DNA of 64,000 nt from Gammaproteobacteria bacterium UBA5109. GTDB lineage: Bacteria > Pseudomonadota > Gammaproteobacteria > Pseudomonadales > Pseudohongiellaceae. Shown here one piece after another: positions 15,838 to 25,186 of the stretch (positions within the stretch are counted from its first letter, which is position 1; every line of letters starts with the position of its first letter). The position numbers and the translations under genes are program-made. The notes beneath the pieces are model-generated. The model was not told the DNA's origin. It saw only the letters and a program-made list of their open reading frames with translations, and searched no databases. The stretch spans positions 62,001-126,000 of the forward strand of contig DHZH01000008.1 of the NCBI GenBank assembly GCA_002414385.1, given 5' to 3'.

Positions 15838-16743
15838 CTAGGGATTAATTAATCGATTCTCACTGAAAGTCGGCAAACTCAGTCCCGGCTCTTTGTGCAT
15901 CCATACTGCAACTGCCTTGCCCACAATGTTTGATTCCGGCACGACTCCCCAGCGACGACTATCATCACTGTTGTCGCGGTTATCACCCATCATGAAGTAA
16001 TGCCCTTCAGGAATCACCCGACCGCCGGGCTGCATCCAGAAGTCATCACGAAAATAAGAACTTACCGGTGAAGTATAAATATCATGTGACACTTCACCAA
16101 GCTCTTCGATGTAATGATTAACAGAGCGTCTGCCGTCGTGTTCGGTGGCAACGAATTCCTGCGTCTGTTCCACACCATTTATGTAAAGTGTTTTATCTTC
16201 ATAACGCACATGGTCGCCGGGCAGTCCGATCACGCGTTTTACATAATAGACCGGATCGTGCGGCGGAATAAAAACCATCACATCGCCGCGTTGCGGCTCT
16301 CCAACAGGAATCACTTCCGTGCCCACTACCGGCAGGCGCACACCGTATGAGTGCTTGTTAACAAGAATATAATCGCCAACATTCAGGCTCGGAATCATTG
16401 AACCTGTTGGAATCTGAAAAGGCTCAAACAGAAAGGAGCGAAAAAACAATACGGCAAACAGAATCGGAAAAAATGACTTGCTGTATTCGACCAGAGCTGA
16501 CTCTTTTTCAATCGCAAAAGCATCGGAGAACTGTTTTTGCAGTTTCTGGCTGATTTTTGGAGCCTCGCCCTTTAGCGCCTGTTTGCGGTAATCCCGAATG
16601 GCTTTGGCTTCAATATTGTTGCTTTTCAGGAAATTATGAAATTCCTGTTTTCTTTGCCTGGCAAAGACCAATGCATCGACAAGCCAGATCAGGCCGCTGA
16701 TCAGTACCAGAACCAGCAACCAGAAGGAAAAATCTATATTCAT
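15838..16743 (-). CDS. lepB: signal peptidase I
   Basis: A 301-aa inner-membrane serine protease that removes Sec and Tat signal peptides. Two membrane segments precede the periplasmic catalytic domain. The nucleophile Ser is in PTGSMIPSLNVGD. The catalytic Lys is in the segment PVYYVKRVIGLPGD. The C-terminal box GDNRDNSDDSRRWG is complete. Its ATG overlaps the lepA TGA by one base, indicating translational coupling. Confidence 0.97.
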   Translation of the reverse strand: MNIDFSFWLLVLVLISGLIWLVDALVFARQRKQEFHNFLKSNNIEAKAIRDYRKQALKGEAPKISQKLQKQFSDAFAIEKESALVEYSKSFFPILFAVLFFRSFLFEPFQIPTGSMIPSLNVGDYILVNKHSYGVRLPVVGTEVIPVGEPQRGDVMVFIPPHDPVYYVKRVIGLPGDHVRYEDKTLYINGVEQTQEFVATEHDGRRSVNHYIEELGEVSHDIYTSPVSSYFRDDFWMQPGGRVIPEGHYFMMGDNRDNSDDSRRWGVVPESNIVGKAVAVWMHKEPGLSLPTFSENRLINP

Positions 16744-18542
16744 CAGGTGTCCACCTTAAGTACAGCCAGGAAGGCTTCCTGGGGCACTTCCACACTACCA
16801 ACTTTCTTCATGCGTTTTTTTCCCGCTTTTTGTTTTTCCAGCAGTTTTTTCTTGCGCGTTATATCACCCCCGTAACATTTCGCGGTGACGTTTTTGCGCA
16901 GGGCCTTGACCGTTGTTCGTGCAACAATCTGCCCCCCGATCGCCGCCTGAATGGCAACATCGTATAACTGCCTTGGAATTAATTCCTTCATTTTCTCCGT
17001 CAGGACCCGGCCTTTGGTTTGTGCCTGATCCCTGTGCACAATCAAGGCCAGAGCATCAACTGTATCACCATTGATCAAAACATCCAGTCTGACCAGTTTG
17101 GCAGCCTGGAAACGGACAAAGTGATAATCCAGTGAGGCATAGCCCCGGCTGACTGATTTTAGCCGATCAAAGAAATCCAGCACCACTTCATTCATGGGTA
17201 ACTCATAGCGAATCGATACCTGACTGCCCAGAAACTGCATATCCTTTTGTTCACCACGTTTGACCTCACACAGGGACAGCACATTACCGACATAATCCTG
17301 CGGCACCAGAATACTGGCTTCAACAATAGGCTCTCGCATTTCCTCTATGTCAGCCATTGGCGGCAAACGCGAAGGACTGTCAACTTTAATGGTCTCACCC
17401 TGTTTCGTCAGTACTTCATATACCACGGTCGGGGCGGAGGTGATGAGATCAAGATCATATTCCCGCTCAAGTCGCTCCTGCACAATTTCCATGTGCAGCA
17501 TGCCCAGAAAGCCGCAACGAAAACCGACACCCAGGGCATCCGAGTTTTCCGGTTCATATTGCAGGGCTGCATCATTCAGGGTCAGTTTCTCCAGGGCATC
17601 GCGAAAACTGTCAAAATCATCGGCTGATACCGGAAACATGCCAGCATAGACCTGCGCCTGAATTCGCTTGAACCCGGGCAAGGCAGCAACCCCCGCGGTA
17701 CTGGCATGAGTGATGGTGTCACCAACTGGTGCGCCGAGAATTTCCTTGATGCCGGCTTCAATAAAACCCACTTCACCAGCTCTCAATACATCCAGGGTTT
17801 TTCTTTTTGGTGAAAAAATGCCGACATTATCGACGACATGGATTTTGCCGGTGGATTTGGCAATTATCTTGTCGCCTTTGCGAACCGCCCCCTGCCTGAC
17901 CCTTACCAGTGACACTACACCCAGATAATTATCAAACCAGGAATCCACAATCAGGGCCTGCAGATCTTTTTGGTGTTCACCCTGTGGTGGCGGCACCAGT
18001 TGAATCAGTTGTTCCAGGATGTCCTGGATACCTTCACCCGTTTTGGCACTGCATAAGACTGTGTCAGTCGTATCCAGACCAATAATATCTTCAATTTCCT
18101 TTTTTACACGCTCAGGTTCGGCCTGTGGCAGATCCATTTTGTTCAGTACCGGAATGACTTCCAGTCCCTGGTCTATGGCCGTGTAACAATTGGCGACAGA
18201 CTGCGCTTCAACACCCTGCGCTGCATCCACAACCAGCAGCGCACCTTCACAGGCTGCCAGTGAACGTGACACCTCGTAACTGAAATCGACATGTCCGGGG
18301 GTATCAATAAAATTAAGCTGGTAGCTACGCCCGTCCCTGGCCTCATACTTGAGCGTGACGCTTTGTGCCTTGATGGTAATGCCGCGTTCCCGTTCAATGT
18401 CCATTGAATCAAGTACCTGTTCCTGCATTTCCCGCTCTGTCAGTCCACCACAGACCTGGATGAAGCGATCAGCAATAGTGGACTTGCCATGGTCGATGTG
18501 GGCAATAATCGAAAAATTGCGAATATGGGAAAGGTCGCTCAC
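16743..18542 (-). CDS. lepA: elongation factor 4 (LepA)
   Basis: A 599-aa translational GTPase acting in ribosome biogenesis and back-translocation. G1 AHIDHGKST, G2 ERGITIKA, G3 DTPGHVDF and G4 NKMDLP are all present near the N-terminus. EF-G-like domains and the LepA-specific C-terminal domain follow (GGDITRKKKLLEKQKAGKKR). Length matches the 599 aa of E. coli LepA. First gene of the lepA-lepB-DUF4845-rnc-era-recO series. Confidence 0.98.
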   Translation of the reverse strand: MSDLSHIRNFSIIAHIDHGKSTIADRFIQVCGGLTEREMQEQVLDSMDIERERGITIKAQSVTLKYEARDGRSYQLNFIDTPGHVDFSYEVSRSLAACEGALLVVDAAQGVEAQSVANCYTAIDQGLEVIPVLNKMDLPQAEPERVKKEIEDIIGLDTTDTVLCSAKTGEGIQDILEQLIQLVPPPQGEHQKDLQALIVDSWFDNYLGVVSLVRVRQGAVRKGDKIIAKSTGKIHVVDNVGIFSPKRKTLDVLRAGEVGFIEAGIKEILGAPVGDTITHASTAGVAALPGFKRIQAQVYAGMFPVSADDFDSFRDALEKLTLNDAALQYEPENSDALGVGFRCGFLGMLHMEIVQERLEREYDLDLITSAPTVVYEVLTKQGETIKVDSPSRLPPMADIEEMREPIVEASILVPQDYVGNVLSLCEVKRGEQKDMQFLGSQVSIRYELPMNEVVLDFFDRLKSVSRGYASLDYHFVRFQAAKLVRLDVLINGDTVDALALIVHRDQAQTKGRVLTEKMKELIPRQLYDVAIQAAIGGQIVARTTVKALRKNVTAKCYGGDITRKKKLLEKQKAGKKRMKKVGSVEVPQEAFLAVLKVDT

Positions 18543-18663
18543 GCAGGTATTTTCACTCTCTTGGAAAAAGGCGCAAGTCTACAGGAAGTCGCTATCAACA
18601 TGAAGGATATATCCCCGCCCCAGCTGCAATATGGCAGGCAAAAAGCGGGGATTCAGGAAGGGC

Positions 18664-20085
18664 TTAATTTTCCAGCCGCATGGTGAAATAAGACTGTTCT
18701 CCGCCGCGCTCTACCAGCAGTGGTATCGGCGTTTCAGTCGGAAGCTGGCCACTGATTTCGACAAATTCCTGCAGTGAACGCAAAGGTCGGTTATTCATGC
18801 TGAGCAGGATATCACCAGCCTGCAGCCCTGCCTGCTCGGCAATCGAACCATCAACAGAATCAACCTGCAGACCATATTCCAGTCCGAGCTCATCAAGCTC
18901 ACCTTCATCGATTTGCGACAGGGACATGCCCATAGAACTTTCCAGCGACTCCAGAGAACCCAGCTGAATCTGCTGCTGTGTGGACGTGGAATCCAGGTCA
19001 CCAACAATCATGCGAATGGTCTGCAATTCACCATTTCTGACCACTCCAATTTCGACTTCCGTACCAGGCAATGTCAGCCCGACATGATAGGGTAAGTCGG
19101 CACTGTTACGGATTATGTCTCCGTCGTAAGTAACAATAATATCTTCAGACTGAAAGCCTGCCTCCTCCGCCGGCCCGCCGGGCAGGACAGAATTCACAAA
19201 CGCGCCACGTGGGGTAGCCAGATTGTATTCATCAGCCTGCTCCTGAGTGAGATTGGCTATCGAGACTCCCATCCAGCCACGGGCTACCGTGCCGTTCATC
19301 ATGATCTGGTCGATCACATTGGCCGCCACATCTACCGGAATGGCAAAGGACAAACCAATTGAACCTCCGGAGTTGGAATAGATCTGTGAATTTACACCGA
19401 TCACCTCACCGTCAAGATTGAACAGCGGACCCCCGGAGTGACCCGGATTAATGGCTACATCAGTCTGCAGGAAGGAAACATAATTTCCCTGCCCGTTGAA
19501 TTGCGGCAGACTCCTGCCAACGAAACTGACAATCCCTGCAGCCACAGAATGACTCAGGTTAAACGGCGAACCGATCGCCAGTACCCACTGCCCGACTTTC
19601 ACTTCACTGGCATCTCCAAAGGCAACAGTCGGCAAGCCCTCTCCTGAAATTTTCAGCAGTGCCAGATCAGAGCGCGCATCAGAGCCGATTATTTCAGCAT
19701 TGAACTGTCGTTGGTCATTTAGCGTGACGGTAATTTCATCGGCACCATCAATGACATGATGGTTGGTGACAATGTATCCGTCCTCGGAAATAATAAAACC
19801 TGAACCCAGAGAGGCTCCCGGTCTTTCCCGCATGTCGAAACCTTCCGGTAGACGGTCACCAAAAAGCCGTAAAAATTCTTCGAAATCCTCCATATCCTCA
19901 AGGTCTTCAAAACGCTGACTACCCTGAACCACATTGCGCGTACTGATGTTCACAATAGCGGGAGCGGAATTCTCAACCAGTTCAGTAAAATCGGGCAAGG
20001 CCTGGGCAAATACTGATGCTGAAAATACCAGCAACAGCAGACCAGATAGTGGTGACAAGATTCTTCTGTAATTTGTACTGAACAT
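18664..20085 (-). CDS. mucD: periplasmic serine protease MucD (DegP/HtrA family)
   Basis: A 473-aa secreted protease-chaperone. The signal peptide is residues 1-27, ending SASVFA before QALPDF. The catalytic triad is His in VTNHHVIDG, Asp in RSDLALLKI and Ser in the segment INPGHSGGPLFN. The usual motif is GNSGG; here Asn is replaced by His. Two PDZ domains follow (about 270-360 and 385-473). The start at MFSTNYRR has an AGGAAG ribosome site and yields a proper signal peptide. Last gene of the algU-mucA-mucC-mucD operon, where the product degrades misfolded envelope proteins. Confidence 0.95.
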   Translation of the reverse strand: MFSTNYRRILSPLSGLLLLVFSASVFAQALPDFTELVENSAPAIVNISTRNVVQGSQRFEDLEDMEDFEEFLRLFGDRLPEGFDMRERPGASLGSGFIISEDGYIVTNHHVIDGADEITVTLNDQRQFNAEIIGSDARSDLALLKISGEGLPTVAFGDASEVKVGQWVLAIGSPFNLSHSVAAGIVSFVGRSLPQFNGQGNYVSFLQTDVAINPGHSGGPLFNLDGEVIGVNSQIYSNSGGSIGLSFAIPVDVAANVIDQIMMNGTVARGWMGVSIANLTQEQADEYNLATPRGAFVNSVLPGGPAEEAGFQSEDIIVTYDGDIIRNSADLPYHVGLTLPGTEVEIGVVRNGELQTIRMIVGDLDSTSTQQQIQLGSLESLESSMGMSLSQIDEGELDELGLEYGLQVDSVDGSIAEQAGLQAGDILLSMNNRPLRSLQEFVEISGQLPTETPIPLLVERGGEQSYFTMRLEN

Positions 20086-20101
20086 AAATTTATCTTCCTG
20101 G

Positions 20102-20566
20102 TTAAAACTTTTCTGGGGCGGACGTGAATTCAAGGCTCAATGTATCCTGTAAGTCCTGCCTTTTAATATATTTGTGCAATCCCCACAAACTCAAGGCGAA
20201 AACACTGAATGTCGCCAGAATTGTCAGGCTTTCCGACAAAAGCAAAACCCCTGCGCCGACTACAGCTAACAATACAGACAGCAAGGGCAAAAGATAAAGC
20301 AGCAGGGAATATTTCACCAGATCATTGCCCCTTATCAGTAGTTCTGCGCTGCGCTCTCCTGTCAAAGCAGCTTTTCCCTGCTGCGACCCTGTTGCTGGCA
20401 GGCAGGACGCGGAGAGTTCAAACTGACGCGGCTTACGGGCTGCCATCAGAAAATATTGTCCACAGGAGACTTTTAAATTACAGGATCGGCAGGTGCCTGA
20501 TCCGGACGCTTCTATGGCGATCTGTCCGGGCCTGCCGGGTCTGATTTTAACTGGCTCTCGCAGCAT
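20102..20566 (-). CDS. rseC: sigma-E factor regulatory protein RseC/MucC
   Basis: A 154-aa inner-membrane protein. The N-terminal cytoplasmic part has the redox-type cysteine motif CRSCNLKVSC (residues 25-34), and two membrane helices lie at about 88-109 and 114-136. RseC/MucC modulates sigma-E signalling and is linked to Rsx-type SoxR reduction in other species. The frame is open far upstream across the end of mucA; MLREPVKI was chosen because it gives the family's usual length of about 150 aa, although its ribosome site is weak. mucB should precede it but is missing. Confidence 0.85.
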   Translation of the reverse strand: MLREPVKIRPGRPGQIAIEASGSGTCRSCNLKVSCGQYFLMAARKPRQFELSASCLPATGSQQGKAALTGERSAELLIRGNDLVKYSLLLYLLPLLSVLLAVVGAGVLLLSESLTILATFSVFALSLWGLHKYIKRQDLQDTLSLEFTSAPEKF

Positions 20567-20678
20567 CTGGGTGATCCGATTCAGAGCTATTGATGCCGAT
20601 AGTAAAACAGAACGCCGGCTAATCTTCCATAGCGCTGTGGAAGTAGACAATGCGAGGGGTTGAGTGCTATTGCCCGTA

Positions 20679-21383
20679 CTATTGCCCGGCTTCGGCTTCG
20701 CGGGTAACGCTGAAATTAACGGGCAGTTCGACGGATTCCTGCTCTTCACCGATGAATTCCTGATAAACCGCACGGCGCAGGCGATCCCTGGCAGCCTCAT
20801 TGAGATCCTGAACATCTGCCAGTTCGGGATTAAGCTGCGGTACACGATTAAACTCGGTCGGGGAATAATTGTCGTTAAACTCCATCACGCTGGCTGAAGA
20901 CTGTTCTGCCAGTTCAGGGGCCCCTGACTGGCTGGAGTTACTGTTATTCAGCACTTGCGTGCCAATCATCACGGTGAAGGCTACTGAGGCGGCTATTGCC
21001 CCCTGCCCCAGCCGGAAAAACAGGTTTGACGAATTCTGTTTTGATGCTGCCTGTGAAGAGCCGGAAGCGGTGGATTTCCTGGGTCCGGAGAAGCCTTTGA
21101 CCCCCTCTTTGGCAAGCTGGCCATGAATACCGTCAAGCAGCTTGTTTTCATTAAGAGAAACCGTGGGGGCTGACATCCGGAACTGGCTGTCACCCCTGAA
21201 ATGAGCGCTAAGCATATGATAACGCTCCCATTTTTCTTTCATTGCAGGGTCTGAGGCGCACTCCTTTAACACCCGACGAAGCTCGAATTCTGTCGCTTCT
21301 CCATCCATTAAAGCGGATAAAGACTCGTTCAGTTTGCTTTTGCCTGACGTTGAATGCCTGCCTGTTGCTTTTTTACTGCTCAT
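20679..21383 (-). CDS. mucA: anti-sigma-E factor RseA/MucA
   Basis: A 234-aa single-pass inner-membrane anti-sigma factor. The cytoplasmic sigma-binding region begins with a Ser/Lys-rich lead and LNESLSALMDGEATEFELRR near residue 18. A membrane segment spans about 126-146 (AIAASVAFTVMIGTQV). The periplasmic domain has the MucA_C-like pattern ending in AVYQEF. Signal-dependent cleavage by DegS/RseP-type proteases would release AlgU. Lies 77 bp downstream of algU. Confidence 0.92.
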   Translation of the reverse strand: MSSKKATGRHSTSGKSKLNESLSALMDGEATEFELRRVLKECASDPAMKEKWERYHMLSAHFRGDSQFRMSAPTVSLNENKLLDGIHGQLAKEGVKGFSGPRKSTASGSSQAASKQNSSNLFFRLGQGAIAASVAFTVMIGTQVLNNSNSSQSGAPELAEQSSASVMEFNDNYSPTEFNRVPQLNPELADVQDLNEAARDRLRRAVYQEFIGEEQESVELPVNFSVTREAEAGQ

Positions 21384-21460
21384 TCACACCCCTAAAATTT
21401 TACGGCTAACTCTCTAGACAGCAATAATTCTGAAAAATTCCCCGGTTTGGCAATTTTTAT

Positions 21461-22093
21461 TTATTTGCTTTTTTCATGTTCATTTACTGACGCGCCTGCC
21501 TGTTCCGGCTCTTCACCTTCGAGAAAAGGCCGAATCACATTATCCAGCGCTTCCCTGGCACGGAAAATTCTGGAGCGAACCGTCCCAACGGGACAATCCA
21601 TGATCTCGGTGATCTCTTCATAACTGAGTCCGCCAAACTCACGCAGGGTAAAGGCCGTACGCAGGTCCTCCGGCAAATCCTCGATTGCCTTGTTGATCAG
21701 GTCCTGCAGTTCACCGGTAGACAGGGTCGCTTCCGGAGAAGCGTTATCAACCAGCTCTTCAGGTAATTCAGGCAATTCTGAATCCCCCAGATCGACATCC
21801 GTACCAGGCGGTCTACGGCTTTTGGTTACCATGTGATTCTTGGCAGTATTGATGGCTATACGGTACAGCCAGGTATAAAATGCGCTTTCGCCACGAAACT
21901 TGGGCAGAGCACGATAGGCTTTGATGAAGACTTCCTGACACACGTCTTCGGCTTCACTCTGATCCCGAATAAAACGGGAAACCAGAGTAAGGATTCGGTG
22001 TTGATAGCGCAGGACCAGCAGATCAAAGGCATGATTATTACCCTTGAAAACCTGTTGCACGAGTTGCTTGTCTGTTTCTTTGATTTTGGCCAT
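21461..22093 (-). CDS. algU: RNA polymerase sigma factor AlgU/RpoE (ECF, envelope stress)
   Basis: A 210-aa ECF sigma factor. Region 2 has LVLRYQHRILTLVSRF and EDVCQEVFIKAYRAL; region 4 has LPEDLRTAFTLREFGGLSYEEI and a helix-turn-helix CPVGTVRSRIFRARE. It directs RNA polymerase to envelope-stress promoters and is held by MucA. It is longer than E. coli RpoE (191 aa) by an acidic C-terminal tail. Divergent from nadB, as in Pseudomonas. I looked for a sigma-E autoregulatory promoter in the 74-bp spacer and did not see a good match. Confidence 0.97.
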   Translation of the reverse strand: MAKIKETDKQLVQQVFKGNNHAFDLLVLRYQHRILTLVSRFIRDQSEAEDVCQEVFIKAYRALPKFRGESAFYTWLYRIAINTAKNHMVTKSRRPPGTDVDLGDSELPELPEELVDNASPEATLSTGELQDLINKAIEDLPEDLRTAFTLREFGGLSYEEITEIMDCPVGTVRSRIFRAREALDNVIRPFLEGEEPEQAGASVNEHEKSK

Positions 22094-22167
22094 GGCGAGG
22101 CCATATCCCCCTGCTTTCCTGATGCTTCCCTAGTAAAATAACTGAAAATCAATCAGATAATATTTTA

Positions 22168-23829
22168 ATGGATCTCTCCCCAGCGTCCAAAGCATACAGT
22201 AATCATGACGTGCTTGTCATAGGCGGCGGTGCCGCCGGTTTGAGCCTGGCATTGAAGATTGCGCAATTCTGCAAAGTCACGGTTCTGTCCAAAAGCTCCC
22301 TGCAGCAGGGTAGCACCTATTATGCCCAGGGTGGCATAGCTGCCGTGCTTGATGAAAAGGACAGTGATACGGCGCACGTTGAAGACACACTCAAGGCCGG
22401 TGCCGGTCTTTGTCATCAGGATGTCGTGCAGTATGCCGTTTCGAGAGGTCCCGAATGTATTAACTGGCTTATGCAGCAGGGAGTTGAATTTACCCGTCTG
22501 CAACAGCCCCTTAAAACCGGCACCAACCAGCTTGAGACTGGTACTGGCTTTTCCGGTTTTCATCTGACCCAGGAAGGCGGTCACAGTCACCGTCGGGTAA
22601 TACATGCCGCGGATGCGACCGGCAAAGCCATCTTCAGATGTCTGTCCCAGAAGGTGCTGGAAAACCCCAATATCACAGTTCAGGTTAATACCGTTGCCAT
22701 TGACCTGATTACCAGCGACAAACTCGGAGAAAAAACCAAACGCTGTGTAGGTGCTTATGTACTGGATGAAAGCAGTGGCCATATCAGCACCTACAAAGCC
22801 AGGTTTGTTGTCCTGGCTACCGGTGGTGCCAGCAAAGCTTATTTATATACGTCCAATCCGGACGGCGCCAGCGGTGATGGCATTGCAATGGCCTGGCGCG
22901 CAGGATGTCGTACGGCCAATATGGAGTTCAACCAGTTCCACCCGACCTGCCTGTATCATCCCAAGGCGAAAACTTTTTTAATCAGTGAGGCTTTACGTGG
23001 TGAAGGTGGCATTCTGAGACTACCCGACGGTACACGTTTCATGCCTGCTTATGATGAACGGGCAGAACTGGCTCCCAGAGACATAGTCGCCAGAGCAATT
23101 GATGCCGAAATGAAACGTCTGGGCTGTGACTGTGTTTACCTGGATATTACCCACAAAGAGCCGGAATTCATTCGCAGCCACTTTCCCAGTATCTATAAAA
23201 AATGTCTCAAGTACGGCATCGACATTTGTACTGAACAGATTCCGGTAGTACCGGCCGCGCATTACAGCTGCGGCGGCATCATGGTCGACAAGGACGGCCA
23301 AACTGACCTGAAAAACCTCTACGCCATTGGCGAAACCAGCTTCACCGGCTTGCACGGTGCAAACCGGATGGCCAGTAATTCACTGCTGGAATGTTTCGTC
23401 TTTGCCTTTTCAGCTGGCGAAAGTATTCGCAGCAAACTGGAAGCAACAGAATTCATCAGTGAGATTCCGCAATGGGATGAAAGCCAGGTGACAGATTCCG
23501 ATGAAGACGTGGTGATCTCACATAACTGGGATGAAATCCGTCGCCTGATGTGGGACTACGTTGGCATTGTAAGAACCAATAAACGCCTGCAGCGAGCTGC
23601 CAACCGGGTACGCCTGTTGCGCAAGGAAATACACGAGTATTACAGTAATTACCGGGTCAGTACCAATCTGCTGGAGTTACGTAATCTGGCTCTGGTTGCC
23701 GAACTGATCATCAAGTCAGCAAACAGCCGTAAGGAAAGTCGCGGTCTGCATTACACACTGGATTATCCGGGCTTACTTGATAAAGCGGATGACACCATAC
23801 TGGTGCCGGATAATTATTCAGACGATTGA
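22168..23829 (+). CDS. nadB: L-aspartate oxidase
   Basis: A 553-aa FAD flavoprotein oxidising L-aspartate to iminoaspartate, the first step of de novo NAD synthesis. The dinucleotide motif VIGGGAAGLSLAL is at residues 16-28, the substrate-region motif STYYAQGGIAAV at 51-62, the ATGGASKAY motif near 217 and the active-site segment HYSCGGIMVD near 366. The C-terminal helical domain ends GLHYTLDYPG. The 3' end overlaps convergent sdhE by 16 bp. Confidence 0.97.
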   Translation: MDLSPASKAYSNHDVLVIGGGAAGLSLALKIAQFCKVTVLSKSSLQQGSTYYAQGGIAAVLDEKDSDTAHVEDTLKAGAGLCHQDVVQYAVSRGPECINWLMQQGVEFTRLQQPLKTGTNQLETGTGFSGFHLTQEGGHSHRRVIHAADATGKAIFRCLSQKVLENPNITVQVNTVAIDLITSDKLGEKTKRCVGAYVLDESSGHISTYKARFVVLATGGASKAYLYTSNPDGASGDGIAMAWRAGCRTANMEFNQFHPTCLYHPKAKTFLISEALRGEGGILRLPDGTRFMPAYDERAELAPRDIVARAIDAEMKRLGCDCVYLDITHKEPEFIRSHFPSIYKKCLKYGIDICTEQIPVVPAAHYSCGGIMVDKDGQTDLKNLYAIGETSFTGLHGANRMASNSLLECFVFAFSAGESIRSKLEATEFISEIPQWDESQVTDSDEDVVISHNWDEIRRLMWDYVGIVRTNKRLQRAANRVRLLRKEIHEYYSNYRVSTNLLELRNLALVAELIIKSANSRKESRGLHYTLDYPGLLDKADDTILVPDNYSDD

Positions 23830-24083
23830 TCAGCCGGCAGCTCTTTCCCCAAAATCATTGCAACCATTCCTCTCAGGTCGGGATCAGGGACAACTTCTTT
23901 TTCAATAAACCATCTGAACAGGTCCTGGTCTTCCTGCTCCAGAAGTTTCCGGTAACGTTCAACATTGGCTGCGTCCAGGCGAGCAAGTTTTTCACTGGCA
24001 AAAGGCACCAGCAACAAATCCAGTTCCAGCATGCCGCGTCGACTATGCCACTGCATTTTTTTTAACTCGATATTTTCGCTCAT
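23814..24083 (-). CDS. sdhE: FAD assembly factor SdhE
   Basis: An 89-aa small helical protein that promotes covalent flavinylation of succinate dehydrogenase. The hallmark RRGMLELDLLL (RGxxE motif) is at residues 15-25, followed by YRKLLEQEDQDLFRWF. Length matches the family (about 88 aa). Divergent from ygfZ with about 40 bp between starts and convergent with nadB; the same pairing of sdhE and ygfZ is common in gammaproteobacteria. Confidence 0.93.
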   Translation of the reverse strand: MSENIELKKMQWHSRRGMLELDLLLVPFASEKLARLDAANVERYRKLLEQEDQDLFRWFIEKEVVPDPDLRGMVAMILGKELPADQSSE

Positions 24084-24090
24084 GAATTCT

Positions 24091-24119
24091 TTTTCAAGTA
24101 TGCGGCCAGCACGTATAAT
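24091..24119 (+). promoter_or_regulatory. sigma-70-like promoter of ygfZ
   Basis: TTTTCA (24091-24096), a 17-bp spacer and a perfect TATAAT (24114-24119) lie directly before the coding region. Seven bases downstream of TATAAT is the ATG at 24127, so the transcript may begin at or next to the start codon. Confidence 0.6.
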
Positions 24120-24126
24120 GGCAGCA

Positions 24127-25038
24127 ATGCAAAGTTATTTTATTGAATTTGAATCACCTGACCTGCTCAGGGTTGTCGGCAAGGATAGCGAAAAACTCCT
24201 CCAGGGTCAGCTAACTTGTGACCTTTCTGCCCTTCCGGAAATCGGCGCATGCCCAGGCTGTCTCTGCGATATCAAAGGCCGGGTAATAGCCAGCTTCACT
24301 CTTTACCGCTTGAATGATGAGTATTATCTCGAGATGTCGAGCGGACTTGGACAGACTGTGGAAAGTACCCTGAAGAAATATGCTGTGTTTTACGACACTG
24401 AAATTGAATCTGTCAGCGGCAGGTTTCAGTATTTAGGCCTTGCTGGCCCGGATGCCAGGCAAGTGCTTACCAGTCTTGTTGAGCAAATCCCGGAAGAAAA
24501 TAATGCGGTGATCCAGCAACAGGGTATTGTTTTACGGCTGGTCGATCATAAGCAGGATCGCTACAGCCTGTGGCTTGAAAATGAAAAAGCTGAAAAGGCT
24601 GAAGCTTTAATATCCCGGTTAAAGCAATCACTCACCCGGGGCAATACCAGGGACTGGACGCTGGCTGATATGACACGTGGAGTCTATACCTTCCAGCCTG
24701 AAGATCAGGGTTTATTTACTCCACAGGAGCTGAACTACGATCTACAGGGGTACATAAGTTTCACCAAAGGCTGCTATACCGGGCAGGAAATCGTGGCACG
24801 CATGCACTATCGCGGCAAAGCCAAAAAGCGCCTGTACCAGTTACAGATCAGCAGCCCATCGGAACCAGCCAGGCAGGTAAAAATCATTAATGAGTCCGGT
24901 AAAGCCATCGGCGAAGTGATCAGTGTCCTGAATACGGATGAAAACAGCTATGCAGCACTGGCCGTCTGCAGTAAGGATGCTGACGAAATATACAGCCTGG
25001 AAGACATCCCGGACTCAAGAGTCATTTTCAGGAATTGA
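24127..25038 (+). CDS. ygfZ: tRNA-modifying/folate-binding protein YgfZ
   Basis: A 303-aa GcvT-like folate-binding protein needed for repair or maintenance of certain Fe-S enzymes. The family signature KGCYTGQEIVARMHYRGKAKKR, with its conserved Cys, is near residue 215; the N-terminal segment LLQGQLTCDLS is also typical. Start choice: ATG at 24127 (MQSYFIEF) or three codons upstream at 24118. A perfect -10 box overlaps the upstream ATG, so that codon is unlikely to be transcribed. No ribosome site is visible, which fits a leaderless message. Divergent from sdhE. Confidence 0.93.
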   Translation: MQSYFIEFESPDLLRVVGKDSEKLLQGQLTCDLSALPEIGACPGCLCDIKGRVIASFTLYRLNDEYYLEMSSGLGQTVESTLKKYAVFYDTEIESVSGRFQYLGLAGPDARQVLTSLVEQIPEENNAVIQQQGIVLRLVDHKQDRYSLWLENEKAEKAEALISRLKQSLTRGNTRDWTLADMTRGVYTFQPEDQGLFTPQELNYDLQGYISFTKGCYTGQEIVARMHYRGKAKKRLYQLQISSPSEPARQVKIINESGKAIGEVISVLNTDENSYAALAVCSKDADEIYSLEDIPDSRVIFRN

Positions 25039-25186
25039 CCGAATTTCATATACTTGGGTTTTACTGCTAAAGTGCAGTCTTACTGTAAATGATGCGCTTT
25101 CAAGTAGTTCCTCTAAGTGCTTGAATTAAATGTAAAACATGAAGAAACAGAAGTTTGAACCAGTTGGCAGTATTTTCCAGGGATAG

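Noticed and set aside
20567..20845. Extended N-terminus for rseC across the end of mucA
   Set aside because: The extension is Ser/Pro-rich with no family match and overlaps mucA; the 154-aa form has the normal length.
22094..22167. Sigma-E autoregulatory promoter of algU
   Set aside because: No GAACTT-N16-TCTGA-like match was seen in the 74-bp spacer; an element inside nadB would not have been noticed with confidence.
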